Of a stretch of DNA of 58,633 nt, positions 32,984 through 40,964 are shown in pieces. Under the pieces are notes generated by a model that saw only the letters and a list, made by a program, of their open reading frames with translations, had not been told where the DNA came from and did no database searches. The position numbers were made by a program, and so were the translations under genes. The stretch's first letter is position 1; each line of letters begins with the position of its first letter. Source of the stretch: Asanoa iriomotensis (lineage in GTDB: Bacteria; Actinomycetota; Actinomycetes; Mycobacteriales; Micromonosporaceae); contig NZ_BONC01000049.1 of the NCBI RefSeq assembly GCF_016862515.1, positions 1-58,633 of the forward strand. Reading direction: 5' to 3'.

Positions 32984-34183
32984 ATGAGCTTCACCCTGCT
33001 GCCGGGCACCCGCGCGCCGGTCCGGGTCTGGACCGACCCGGCGACGATCGAGGACCAGGCGGCCCAGCAGCTCCGCAACATCGGCACCCTGCCGTGGGTC
33101 GACGGCGTGGCCGTGATGCCGGACGTGCACTACGGCAAGGGCGCGACGGTCGGCTCGGTGATCGCGATGCGGCAGGCGCTCGCACCGGCGGCGGTCGGCG
33201 TCGACATCGGCTGCGGCATGTCCGCGGTGCGCACCAACCTCGTCGACGCGGACCTCCCGGACGACCTCGGCAAGCTGCGCCGGGCCATCGAGTCGACGAT
33301 CCCGGTCGGCTTCAACGCACACGACGACCCGGTCAACCCGCACCGCGTCCACGGCCTGCCGACGGCGGGCTGGGACGCGTTCTGGGCCGGCTTCCGCACG
33401 CTGACGGCCGACGTCGGCGGGCTGGAGACGCGGGCGACGCGGCAGATGGGCTCGCTCGGCGGCGGCAACCACTTCATCGAGGTGTGCGTCGAGCAGGGCG
33501 GCCCGGAGGCCGGACGGGTCTGGCTGATGCTGCACTCGGGGTCGCGCAACATCGGCAAGGAGCTGGCGGAGCGGCACATCGCGGTCGCCCGCACGCTGCC
33601 GCACAACGCGAGCCTGCCCGACCGCGACCTGGCGGTGTTCGTCGCGGACACGCCGGAGATGGACGCCTACCGGCGTGACCTGACCTGGGCGCAGCAGTAC
33701 GCGGCCCGCAACCGGGCGGTCATGCTCGCGCTGCTGTGCCGGGTGCTGCGGGAGGCGGTGCCGCAGGTCCGTTACGACGAGCCGATCTCGTGCCACCACA
33801 ACTACGTGGCTGCCGAGACCTACGGGGGCGTGGAGCTGCTGGTGACCCGCAAGGGCGCGATCCGCGCGGGCCGCGGCGAGCTGGGCATCATCCCGGGTTC
33901 GATGGGCACGGGCTCCTACATCGTCCGCGGCCTGGGCAACGACGACGCCTACAACTCGGCGTCGCACGGCGCGGGCCGCCGGATGTCACGGGCGAAGGCG
34001 AAGAAGACGTTCACGGTGAAGGACCTGAAGGAGCAGACGACGGGCGTCGAGTGCCGCAAGGACGCGGGCGTGGTCGACGAGATCCCGGGCGCCTACAAGG
34101 ACCTGGGCACGGTCATCGCCGAACAGGCGGACCTGGTCGAGGTCGTCGCCCACCTGAAGCAGGTGGTCTGCGTGAAGGGCTGA
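32984..34183 (+). CDS. rtcB: RtcB-type RNA ligase
   Basis: A 399-residue 3'-phosphate/5'-OH RNA ligase using Mn2+ and GTP. It keeps the metal ligands in MPDVHYGKGATVGS, VDIGCGMSAV (Cys) and GGGNHFIEV. HSGSRNIG and SCHHNYV, the GTP-binding IIPGSMGTGSYIV, and the guanylated His328 in NSASHGAGR are also present. The length and His position match bacterial RtcB (E. coli His337 of 408 residues). It has a GGAGAG ribosome site. No archease or rtcA/rtcR is adjacent. The upstream leader with a small ORF and a terminator suggests regulated read-through. The likely role is tRNA or rRNA repair after cleavage by endoribonucleases. Confidence 0.95.
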   Translation: MSFTLLPGTRAPVRVWTDPATIEDQAAQQLRNIGTLPWVDGVAVMPDVHYGKGATVGSVIAMRQALAPAAVGVDIGCGMSAVRTNLVDADLPDDLGKLRRAIESTIPVGFNAHDDPVNPHRVHGLPTAGWDAFWAGFRTLTADVGGLETRATRQMGSLGGGNHFIEVCVEQGGPEAGRVWLMLHSGSRNIGKELAERHIAVARTLPHNASLPDRDLAVFVADTPEMDAYRRDLTWAQQYAARNRAVMLALLCRVLREAVPQVRYDEPISCHHNYVAAETYGGVELLVTRKGAIRAGRGELGIIPGSMGTGSYIVRGLGNDDAYNSASHGAGRRMSRAKAKKTFTVKDLKEQTTGVECRKDAGVVDEIPGAYKDLGTVIAEQADLVEVVAHLKQVVCVKG

Positions 34184-34189
34184 GCCGCC

Positions 34190-34852
34190 TCACACCGCCA
34201 CGACAACGGCAGCGGACCCGGCTACGGCGGCAACCGCCGCGCCGGGTTCGCGCCAGCCGCCGCTCGCGAGCCCGGCTCCCCACGGCAGCGAGTAGGTCAG
34301 GGCGTACTGGCCGAGGCTGGTGATGTCGGCGTCGCTGCTCACGACGCCGAGAGTCAGCGGCAACGCGACCGCGAGGAGGGCGCCGCCGACCACGTAGCCG
34401 GGCCTGGCCGGTCGCCACGCTGTCGGCGTGCTCGAGGTGACGCAGGTCGCGATCGTTCCGAAGACGGCGACCCCGGCGGCGAACGTGACCACGGTGGCGA
34501 GGTTGTGCGAGGCCATGCCGAAGGCGCCGCTGGCGTTGAACCAGTCCCGCACCGCGACGAGACCATGCCCGGCCACCTGCGCGCCGAGGATCGCCGCCAC
34601 GACGGCGGCCGGGCGCGTCTCCCGCGGCCGCATGATCATGATCAGGCCGGCGGCGGCGAGGCAGAGCACCAGCGGCCAGAAGGCCGCCTGGTAGTTCCAG
34701 GCGAGCCGGATCGAGCCGTCGGCCAACTGCTGCCGGCCCGGCACCGCCGCGCAGCCGGCGGCGCCGAGCGCGCACAGCGCGACCAGCGCGCCCGCCGCCT
34801 GCTGTCGTTGGTGTTGTTCGTGTCGCTCCGTCAGGACCGGCTGGGCGTGCAT
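34190..34852 (-). CDS. Multi-spanning membrane protein of unknown function
   Basis: A 220-residue protein with six or seven hydrophobic segments (ALVALCALGAAGC, WPLVLCLAAAGLIMIM, AAVVAAILGAQVAG, ATVVTFAAGVAVFGTIA, VVGGALLAVALPLTLGVV, GAAVAAVAGSAAVVVAV). The hydrophilic start contains His/Gln-rich residues (ERHEQHQRQQ). It lacks recognisable catalytic or transport motifs. The start at 34852 is 7 bases after the stop of the XRE regulator gene on the same strand, suggesting an operon. It converges on rtcB with 6 bases between the stops. Confidence 0.65.
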   Translation of the reverse strand: MHAQPVLTERHEQHQRQQAAGALVALCALGAAGCAAVPGRQQLADGSIRLAWNYQAAFWPLVLCLAAAGLIMIMRPRETRPAAVVAAILGAQVAGHGLVAVRDWFNASGAFGMASHNLATVVTFAAGVAVFGTIATCVTSSTPTAWRPARPGYVVGGALLAVALPLTLGVVSSDADITSLGQYALTYSLPWGAGLASGGWREPGAAVAAVAGSAAVVVAV

Positions 34853-34859
34853 GCCGGGA

Positions 34860-35714
34860 TCAACGAGTGACCTCGGAAGGGGTGCCGGCGGTCCACGAGG
34901 TGAGGATGCGTAGGGCCTCGTCCGAGGGGCTGCCCGGTTCGGCGGTGAGCACCACGAGGCGTTGGTCGGGGTCGTCCGGGCTGGTCCAGGTGTCGCAGTC
35001 CAGGGTGAGCGGGCCGACCACCGGGTGGCGGTAGCGCTTGGTGCCGTGGCTGGCGGTCGAGACGATGCGGCCGGACCACCAGCGGCGGAACTCCGGGCTG
35101 CTCGCCGAGAGTTCGTCCACCAGTTCCCGCAGGCGCGGGTCGTCGGGGTCGCCGGCCGTCGCCATCCGCAGGGTCGCCGCGCCCACGCGGGCCGCCTCCT
35201 CCCAGTCGACGTGCAGGTCGCGCATCGCGGGGCTGTGGAAGACCAGGCGGATGTAGTTGCGCTCCTGCGGCGGCAGCTCCGCGAAATCCAGGTAGAGGGC
35301 GGCCGCGGCGGCGTTCCAGGCCAGGATGTCGTTGTGGCGGCCGAGCACCAGGGCGGGGCAGTGGCCGAGCTGGTCCAGCAGGCGCCGCACCGGTGGGCGT
35401 ACCCGCTCCTGGGCCTGCTGGCGGCGCGGCGGTGGCGGCTTGCCGGCAAGCTCGTACAGGTAGCTGCGTTGGCCCTCGTCCAGACGCAGCGCGCGGGCCA
35501 GCGACTCGAGCACCGTCACCGACGCCGGGAGCCGGCCCTGCTCGATCCGCGTGTAGTAGTCGACGCTCATCGTGGCCAACCGGGCCACCTCGTCCCGGCG
35601 CAGCCCGGGCACCCGCCGCGGCGTCCCGTCGTCGGGGAGGCCCAGCATTCCGGGGGTCAGCTCGGCGCGGCGTGCCCGCAGGAACGCCCCAAGCTCCGTT
35701 CGGGTCGTGACCAT
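34860..35714 (-). CDS. XRE-family regulator with MmyB-like ligand domain
   Basis: A 284-residue protein starting at 35714. Residues about 5-85 hold an XRE helix-turn-helix (LGAFLRARRAELTP, RRVPGLRRDEVARLATMSVDYYTRIEQG). Residues about 110-280 form the MmyB-type PAS-like domain (LVLGRHNDILAWNAAAAALYLDFAELPP, RNYIRLVFHSPAMRDLHVDWEEAAR), typical of actinobacterial fatty-acid-binding regulators. It is divergent from the alpha/beta hydrolase at 35803. A palindrome in the gap is the likely operator. Confidence 0.9.
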   Translation of the reverse strand: MVTTRTELGAFLRARRAELTPGMLGLPDDGTPRRVPGLRRDEVARLATMSVDYYTRIEQGRLPASVTVLESLARALRLDEGQRSYLYELAGKPPPPRRQQAQERVRPPVRRLLDQLGHCPALVLGRHNDILAWNAAAAALYLDFAELPPQERNYIRLVFHSPAMRDLHVDWEEAARVGAATLRMATAGDPDDPRLRELVDELSASSPEFRRWWSGRIVSTASHGTKRYRHPVVGPLTLDCDTWTSPDDPDQRLVVLTAEPGSPSDEALRILTSWTAGTPSEVTR

Positions 35715-35751
35715 CAACCCATTGTTGCTCGGCAGGCCGCCTGACCTGGGT

Positions 35752-35767
35752 GGGAAGGATTCTTCCC
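35752..35767. promoter_or_regulatory. GGGAAG-N4-CTTCCC palindrome, likely XRE operator
   Basis: A perfect 6-bp-arm dyad in the 88-base gap between the divergent XRE regulator and hydrolase starts. A further GGAAG/CTTCC-like half-site (CTTCC at 35766) follows. Position and symmetry fit autoregulation and control of the hydrolase. Confidence 0.6.
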
Positions 35768-35802
35768 TTCCTGCGCCGTCCGGCGCGACGGACGCTCGGG
35801 GC

Positions 35803-36714
35803 ATGCGAACCGATGTTTCCTTCCCGAGCAACGGCATCACGCTCGCCGGCCACCTCTACCCGGCCACCGGCGCGGGCCCGCGCCCCGCCATCGTGGTCGG
35901 CCACCCGGCGAGCGGCGTCAAGGAGCAGGCGGCCGCGGCCTACGCCGTGCGGCTCTCGGCGGCCGGTTTCGTCGTGCTCACGTTCGACGCCGCCTACCAG
36001 GGCGCGAGCGGCGGCGAGCCGCGCGGCCTGGAGGACCCCGCGCAGCGGACCGAGGACCTCAAGGCCGCCGTCTCGTTCCTGACCACCCGACCAGAGGTCG
36101 ATCCCGACCGGATCGGCGCGCTCGGGATCTGCGCCTCCGGCGGCTATGTCATCCCGGCCGCGGCCGGCGACCACCGCGTCCGGGCCGTGGCCACGGTCAG
36201 CGCCGCGGACATCGGCCGGCAGTTCCGGGTCGGTGCGGACGGCGCGGCCGATCCCGCGATCATCGACGGTCTGCTCGACGCCGCTGCCGCCGCGCGCACC
36301 GCGGGCGACGACGCGCGGGCCTTCGACATCTTCCCGGCGGACGAGCAGCAGGCCCGGGCCGGGGGAGAGCACGTCTTCGAAGGGTGGGAGTACTACCGCA
36401 CCGACCGGGCGCGGCATCCCCGGTCGGCGAAACAGTTCACGCTGTCGAGCATCGACCGGATCGTCACGTTCGACCCGTTCGGCTTTATCGGCCTCGTCGC
36501 TCCGCGCCCCCTCCTCATGATCGTCGGGACGCGCGCGGTCACGGCCTGGATGAGCCAGCTCGCGTACGAACGCGCCCGCGGCCCCAAGCGCCTGCACTGG
36601 GTCGAGGACGCGACGCACGTGAGCCTCTACGACCGCGACGTGCCCCAGGCGGCCGCCGAGTTGACCACCTTCTTCACGTCGACGTTGGCCGATCGCACAG
36701 ACTCCAGGGCATGA
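35803..36714 (+). CDS. Alpha/beta hydrolase, dienelactone-hydrolase-like (YcjY/DLH group)
   Basis: A 303-residue protein starting at 35803. It has PAIVVGHPASGVKEQAAAAYAVRLSAAGFVVLTFDAAYQGAS (strand, oxyanion and helix A). The nucleophile-elbow region is LGICASGGYVIPAAA; whether Cys or Ser in CASGG is the nucleophile cannot be settled by eye. An acid lies in LMIVGTRAVT and a His in VEDATHVSLYD. Such proteins act on small esters or lactones. It is controlled by the divergent XRE protein and coupled to the TPR gene by a 4-base ATGA overlap. Confidence 0.82.
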   Translation: MRTDVSFPSNGITLAGHLYPATGAGPRPAIVVGHPASGVKEQAAAAYAVRLSAAGFVVLTFDAAYQGASGGEPRGLEDPAQRTEDLKAAVSFLTTRPEVDPDRIGALGICASGGYVIPAAAGDHRVRAVATVSAADIGRQFRVGADGAADPAIIDGLLDAAAAARTAGDDARAFDIFPADEQQARAGGEHVFEGWEYYRTDRARHPRSAKQFTLSSIDRIVTFDPFGFIGLVAPRPLLMIVGTRAVTAWMSQLAYERARGPKRLHWVEDATHVSLYDRDVPQAAAELTTFFTSTLADRTDSRA

Positions 36715-37427
36715 GTTTCAGTACGGACGTGCGCGGCGCCTTCCGCCGGGGCGAGACCGACGCGGTGGTGGCGATGAGCGAGGCGGAGATCGCGCGGGCC
36801 CGCGCGGCCGGCGACCTCGCGGGTGAGGTGGAGGCCCGCTACAGCCTCGCCCGGGTCGCCATCCGCCACGGCGACCTGGCCGGCGGCGAGGCCCGCGCCC
36901 GGGAGGCGCTCGAGGTCGCGCTGCGCTCCGGCGACCGCGCGCTGGAGGAACGCCCCCGGCACGTGCTGGCCGGCGTGGCGCGGATGTCGGGCGACTACGT
37001 GCGGGCCCGCGAGCTCTATCGGGAGAGCATCGCCCTCAACGAGGCCCTCGGCCGCACCGAGGCCGTCGACTGGGAGCGGCACAACCTCGCGTTCTGCGAG
37101 CTGAAGCTCGGCAACCTGGCCGCCGCGCGGTACCTGTTCGCCGGCATCCGCGAGCGGATCTTCGCGGCGGGCTGGTCCGACTTCGTGCCGTACGCGTGTG
37201 TGGCCGGCGCCGCGCTCGCCTCCGCCGAGGGCGACCACGCGCGGGCGGCCCTGCTGGTCGGCGTCACGGACGCCGCGTTCGCCGCGATCGGCCAGGTGCC
37301 GGACCCCGACGACGCCGCCGACCTGGCCGACATCCGCTCGGCCGCGATCGGCGCGCTCGGACAGACGACCTTCGACGAGGCGTACGCCCAAGGCAGGCTC
37401 CTCGACCCCCGCACCGCCTTAGCCTGA
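36711..37427 (+). CDS. TPR-containing protein
   Basis: A 238-residue Ala/Arg-rich soluble protein with at least three TPR-like units (ARYSLARVAIRHGDLAGGEARAREALEVALRSGD, GDYVRARELYRESIALNEALG, HNLAFCELKLGNLAAARYLFAGI). The end resembles the C-terminal helices of LuxR/AfsR-type TPR regions (TFDEAYAQGRLLDPRTALA). It has no DNA-binding or enzymatic domain. The start overlaps the hydrolase stop, so the two are translated together. Its 3' end overlaps the convergent membrane-protein gene by 9 bases. Confidence 0.75.
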   Translation: MSFSTDVRGAFRRGETDAVVAMSEAEIARARAAGDLAGEVEARYSLARVAIRHGDLAGGEARAREALEVALRSGDRALEERPRHVLAGVARMSGDYVRARELYRESIALNEALGRTEAVDWERHNLAFCELKLGNLAAARYLFAGIRERIFAAGWSDFVPYACVAGAALASAEGDHARAALLVGVTDAAFAAIGQVPDPDDAADLADIRSAAIGALGQTTFDEAYAQGRLLDPRTALA

Positions 37428-38027
37428 CGCCTCGCCGGGCGGCCGTGCACAGGCGAACATGACCAGCGCGGCGCCAAGGAGCATCGCGGCGACGGTGACG
37501 CCGGCCCCGACGTCCGGGCCGGCGGGTGCCGGCGTGACCATGACGGCGAGCTGCACGAATCCGTCATCGGCTGACACCGGGTCGGGGCGGCTGCGCCAGG
37601 CCAGGTCGGCTTGGGGCAGGGCGACGGCGAGCAACGCCGCCACGCCGGCCACTCCGGCGGGTCGGCGCAGTCCGGATCTCGGCGACCGTCCGATCGCGAC
37701 ACCGGCGGCCGCGCAGGCGGCGAACAGGCATCCGGCCACGGCTAGCTGACGCAGGAACTGGGACTGCCGCCATGCGGTGCTGGTGAGCAGGGCCACCAGG
37801 TCGGTGGGGTTCGGCGGCAGGTCGGCCGTGGGCCAGTGCTCGATGACGACCGCCGCGCTGAGCGCGAGCAGGCATCCGCCCAGCAGTAGGCGGGTTCTTG
37901 CGGCCGGGTGCACCGCCAACACCGCCAGCGTTCCCAGGCTGCCGGCCGCCGCGGCCTCGGAGGAACCGGCGAGCGCACCGGCCACCGCGATCGAAGCCGC
38001 ACCGAGCAGTGCCGCCAACCAAGGCAT
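37419..38027 (-). CDS. Membrane protein of unknown function (202 residues)
   Basis: Contains about six hydrophobic segments (ALLGAASIAVAGALAG, LGTLAVLAV, LLLGGCLLALSAAVVI, LAVAGCLFAACAAAGVAIG, GVAGVAALLAVALPQ, AGVTVAAMLLGAALVMFAC) with a short basic loop RSPRSGLRR. No family motif is visible. It lies 26 bases downstream of qcrB on the same strand and may be co-transcribed, but there is no functional link in the sequence. Confidence 0.6.
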   Translation of the reverse strand: MPWLAALLGAASIAVAGALAGSSEAAAAGSLGTLAVLAVHPAARTRLLLGGCLLALSAAVVIEHWPTADLPPNPTDLVALLTSTAWRQSQFLRQLAVAGCLFAACAAAGVAIGRSPRSGLRRPAGVAGVAALLAVALPQADLAWRSRPDPVSADDGFVQLAVMVTPAPAGPDVGAGVTVAAMLLGAALVMFACARPPGEASG

Positions 38028-38053
38028 CGGGACAGGCTAGTGGTTGCCGCCGG

Positions 38054-39664
38054 TCAGCCGTTGGTGGGTGCGGAAATCTTCTGGCGCTCCTCGGGTGACT
38101 CGACCGGTGGGTGGCCGGGTGAGACCGGGGCCGCGGCCGGCCGTTCGACAGGACCGAAGAAGCCCTTGACGGCCGGCCCGAGGGCGCCGAGACGGTTCAT
38201 CTTCTTCGGGACGACCCACCCGGCGTACGCGTGATGGCCGTCGGGTTGGAACAGCGGCTGGTGCACCTCGACGAACCCGCCATCCGGTAGGCGGCGGATG
38301 ATGCCGGTCTCGACGCCGTGAGCCAGCACCTCGCGGTCGTGCTGCTGCAGGCCCAGGCAGATCCGGTAGGTCACGTAGTAGGCGATCGGTGGTCCGATCA
38401 GCATGCCGATCCGGCCGGCCCAGGTGAGCGCGTTGAGGCTGACGTGGAACTTGTCGGCGATCACGTCGTTGCCACCGGAGAGAGTCAGCACGAGGAAGAA
38501 GGTGATGGCCATGGCGCCGAGTGCCGTCCGGGCCGGGACGTCACGCGGGCGCTGGAGCAGGTTGTGCGACAGGTTGTCGCCGCGCAGCCGGGCCTCCAGG
38601 AACGGATAGGCCATCGGCACCGTCGTGAGCAGCCCGGGCAGGACGACCGCGGGCCAGAACATGGGCGGGATGACGTAACCGTCGCCGAACGGGAGCGTGA
38701 TCTCCCACGCCGGCATCAGGCGGATCGCGCCGTCGAGCATCATCACGTACCAGTCGGGCTGTGTCGCCGCGGACACGACCGCCGACTCGTACGGGCCGAA
38801 CAGCCAGATGGGGTTGATCTGAAACAGCCCCGCCAGCAGCGCGATCACGCCCGCGACGATGACGAAGAACCCGGCTTGCTTGATCGCGTACCGGGGGAAC
38901 ATCCGCTCACCGACCACATTGGAGTTCGTGCGCCCGGGGCCCGGCCATTGGGTGTGCTTCTGCTTGAACACCAGGCCGACGTGGACCGCGATCAACGCCA
39001 CCAGCAGGGCGGGGATCAACAGCACGTGCAGGATGAAGAATCGGCCGATGATCAGGTCGCCGGGGAACTCGCCGCCGAACAGCGACGACACCACCCACGT
39101 GCCGATCACCGGGATCGACAGCAGGATGCCCGAGGCGATCCGCAGGCCGGTGCCGGACAGCGCGTCGTCCGGGAGCGAGTAGCCCGTGAAGCCAGCCAGG
39201 AAGCCGATCCAGAACAGCAGCGAGCCGATGACCCAGTTGACCTCGCGGGGTTTGCGGAACGCGCCGGTGAAGAAGACCCGCAGCATGTGCACGACGATCG
39301 CGGCCATGAACAGCAGCGCCGCCCAGTGGTGCAACTGCCGCATGATCAGGCCGCCACGCACGTCGAACGAGAGGTCCAGCGACGACGCGTACGCCGCGGA
39401 CATGTGCACGCCGCGCAGCGGTGCGTAGCTGCCGTCGTAGGCGACCTCCCGCATCGAGGGGTCGAAGAACAGCGTCAGGAACGTACCCGTCAGCAGCAGG
39501 ACGATGAACGAGAACAAGGCGATCTCGCCCAGCAGAAACGACCAATGGTCAGGGAAGACCTTGTTGAGCACCGCGCGCAGCGGCGTCGCCACGCCAAGCC
39601 GGTCCTCGACCTCCCGGCCCGCCTTGGCCGGCAACGACGCTAGAGAGTTCGACCGACGCCGCAT
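38054..39664 (-). CDS. qcrB: Cytochrome b subunit of the actinobacterial bc1 complex, orphan copy
   Basis: A 536-residue integral membrane protein of the actinobacterial QcrB type. It has eight or so helices with heme-ligand His pairs in RQLHHWAALLFMAAIVVHMLRVF and ILHVLLIPALLVALIAVHVGLVFKQ, the quinol-site region GYSLPDDALSGTGL, and the typical long C-terminal tail (HHAYAGWVVPKKMNRLGALGPAV). Together with QcrA (Rieske) and QcrC (diheme cytochrome c) it passes electrons from menaquinol to cytochrome aa3. Here neither qcrA nor qcrC nor ctaE is present, so this is a stand-alone, probably second, copy. Direct repeats precede it. Confidence 0.93.
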   Translation of the reverse strand: MRRRSNSLASLPAKAGREVEDRLGVATPLRAVLNKVFPDHWSFLLGEIALFSFIVLLLTGTFLTLFFDPSMREVAYDGSYAPLRGVHMSAAYASSLDLSFDVRGGLIMRQLHHWAALLFMAAIVVHMLRVFFTGAFRKPREVNWVIGSLLFWIGFLAGFTGYSLPDDALSGTGLRIASGILLSIPVIGTWVVSSLFGGEFPGDLIIGRFFILHVLLIPALLVALIAVHVGLVFKQKHTQWPGPGRTNSNVVGERMFPRYAIKQAGFFVIVAGVIALLAGLFQINPIWLFGPYESAVVSAATQPDWYVMMLDGAIRLMPAWEITLPFGDGYVIPPMFWPAVVLPGLLTTVPMAYPFLEARLRGDNLSHNLLQRPRDVPARTALGAMAITFFLVLTLSGGNDVIADKFHVSLNALTWAGRIGMLIGPPIAYYVTYRICLGLQQHDREVLAHGVETGIIRRLPDGGFVEVHQPLFQPDGHHAYAGWVVPKKMNRLGALGPAVKGFFGPVERPAAAPVSPGHPPVESPEERQKISAPTNG

Positions 39665-39681
39665 CGCTGACTCCGTCCCGA

Positions 39682-39739
39682 CTACTACGCGCTGTCGTTG
39701 ATGGAGCCGACTCTACTACAGGTTGTCGTTGATGGAACC
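39682..39739. repeat. Two 27-bp imperfect direct repeats between qcrB and the winged-helix gene
   Basis: Copy 1 at 39682-39708 and copy 2 at 39713-39739 share 23 of 27 bases; both contain CTACTAC and TGTCGTTGATGGA. Copy starts are 31 bp apart, close to three helical turns. They lie in the 80-base gap between divergent genes (qcrB ATG at 39664, next start at 39745), so they are probably tandem regulator sites with an AACGACA/TGTCGTT core. Confidence 0.8.
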
Positions 39740-39744
39740 TCCCT

Positions 39745-40956
39745 GTGGACGGTCAGAATGGTCTCGTGCGCGTGGTGACGGACGACGAGCGCCGAGCCCG
39801 GTTGGGTGTGCGGCACGCTCTCGCGGAATCGGCCAGGGTGAGCTCTCCGGAGGAAGCCGCCCGTGCGGTGGTGTGCCTACATGCGACGGAACCGCCGAGC
39901 GTGCACCTGTCCTGCTGGGCGCGGGTCGACGAGGTCGCCGTCGACGACGTCGAGCGGGCGCTCTACGACACGCGCTCGCTCGTCAGGCAGCTGTCGATGC
40001 GCGAGACGCTGTTCGTCTTTCCCCGCGAACTGGTGCCGGCGGTGTGGGGGAGCGCGGCCGCTCGAGTGGCGGCGGTCCACCGGAAACGACTCCTCAAAGA
40101 TCTCGACCGATGGGGTACGGACGACGACAGGCACGGAGCCGACTGGCTCGAGGCCGTGGAAAAGGCGGTGCTGACCCGCCTCGCCGACGGCGTGCCGCGG
40201 TCGTCGAAGCAGATTCGCGAGGAGGTGCCCGAGGCCGGCGGCGTCATCGTCCAGGCTCCGGGGAAGTCCTGGGGAGGCCGGGTGGCGATCGCGCCGAAAG
40301 TCCTCACCCAGCTGAGCCTCGACGGCGCGGTGGCCCGCGCCGGCAACGCGGGTGCCTGGCACACGAGCCGTCCGACGTGGACGACGACCCAGGCGTGGTG
40401 GGGGGAGGTCGTGCCCGGCGCGCTCACGTCCCGGGAGGGCTACGCCGAGTTGGTGGGCCGGTGGCTGTGGTCCTACGGACCGGGCACCGTCGAGGACATC
40501 GCCTGGTGGCTCGGCGCCACCAAGTCGGTGGTCCGGGCGGCCCTCGACGACCTCGGCGCGCGGCAGGTGTCCCTTGAGGACGGGTCGGTCGGTTGGCTGC
40601 GCGCGGACGATCTCGACGAGGTGGCCGCTCCCGAGCCCTGGGTCGCGCTCCTGCCGCTGCTCGACCCGTCGGTGATGGGATGGCAGGCGCGAGCCTTCTA
40701 CCTGGGCCCGCACGCACCCCAACTGTTCGACACCGCCGGCAACGCCGGGACCACCGTCTGGGTGGACGGGCGCGTGGTCGGTGCGTGGGTGCAGGACGCC
40801 GACGATGTGGTCCAGCTGCGCCTGCTCGACGAGGTCTCCCCGACGGTCCACGAGGCCTTGGCAGCCGAAGCGCTGCGACTCACCGAGTGGCTGGACGGCC
40901 AGCGGGTCTTCACCGTCTACCCGTCCCCGGCCATGGAGCCCGGCGCCCTTCGGTGA
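39745..40956 (+). CDS. Winged-helix DNA-binding protein, AlkZ-like (HTH_42)
   Basis: A 403-residue protein. The body follows the HTH_42/AlkZ plan: an N-terminal helical region with ARAVVCLHATEPPSVHLSCWARV, a mid motif SLVRQLSMRETLFVFPRELVPAVW, tandem winged helices (KSWGGRVAIAPKVLTQLSLDGAVARAG, YGPGTVEDIAWWLGATKSVVRAALDDLG), and a C-terminal beta domain with LLPLLDPSVMGW. AlkZ-type proteins unhook or excise alkylated bases; many relatives are uncharacterised. Several in-frame GTG codons (39745, 39766, 39772) make the exact start uncertain. The second 27-bp repeat ends 5 bases before 39745. Confidence 0.78.
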   Translation: MDGQNGLVRVVTDDERRARLGVRHALAESARVSSPEEAARAVVCLHATEPPSVHLSCWARVDEVAVDDVERALYDTRSLVRQLSMRETLFVFPRELVPAVWGSAAARVAAVHRKRLLKDLDRWGTDDDRHGADWLEAVEKAVLTRLADGVPRSSKQIREEVPEAGGVIVQAPGKSWGGRVAIAPKVLTQLSLDGAVARAGNAGAWHTSRPTWTTTQAWWGEVVPGALTSREGYAELVGRWLWSYGPGTVEDIAWWLGATKSVVRAALDDLGARQVSLEDGSVGWLRADDLDEVAAPEPWVALLPLLDPSVMGWQARAFYLGPHAPQLFDTAGNAGTTVWVDGRVVGAWVQDADDVVQLRLLDEVSPTVHEALAAEALRLTEWLDGQRVFTVYPSPAMEPGALR

Positions 40957-40964
40957 AGCGCCGG

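Noticed and set aside
39682-39739. Transposon end or attachment site
   Set aside because: The 27-bp repeats are direct, only 31 bp apart, in a promoter gap between intact divergent genes; tandem operator sites fit better.
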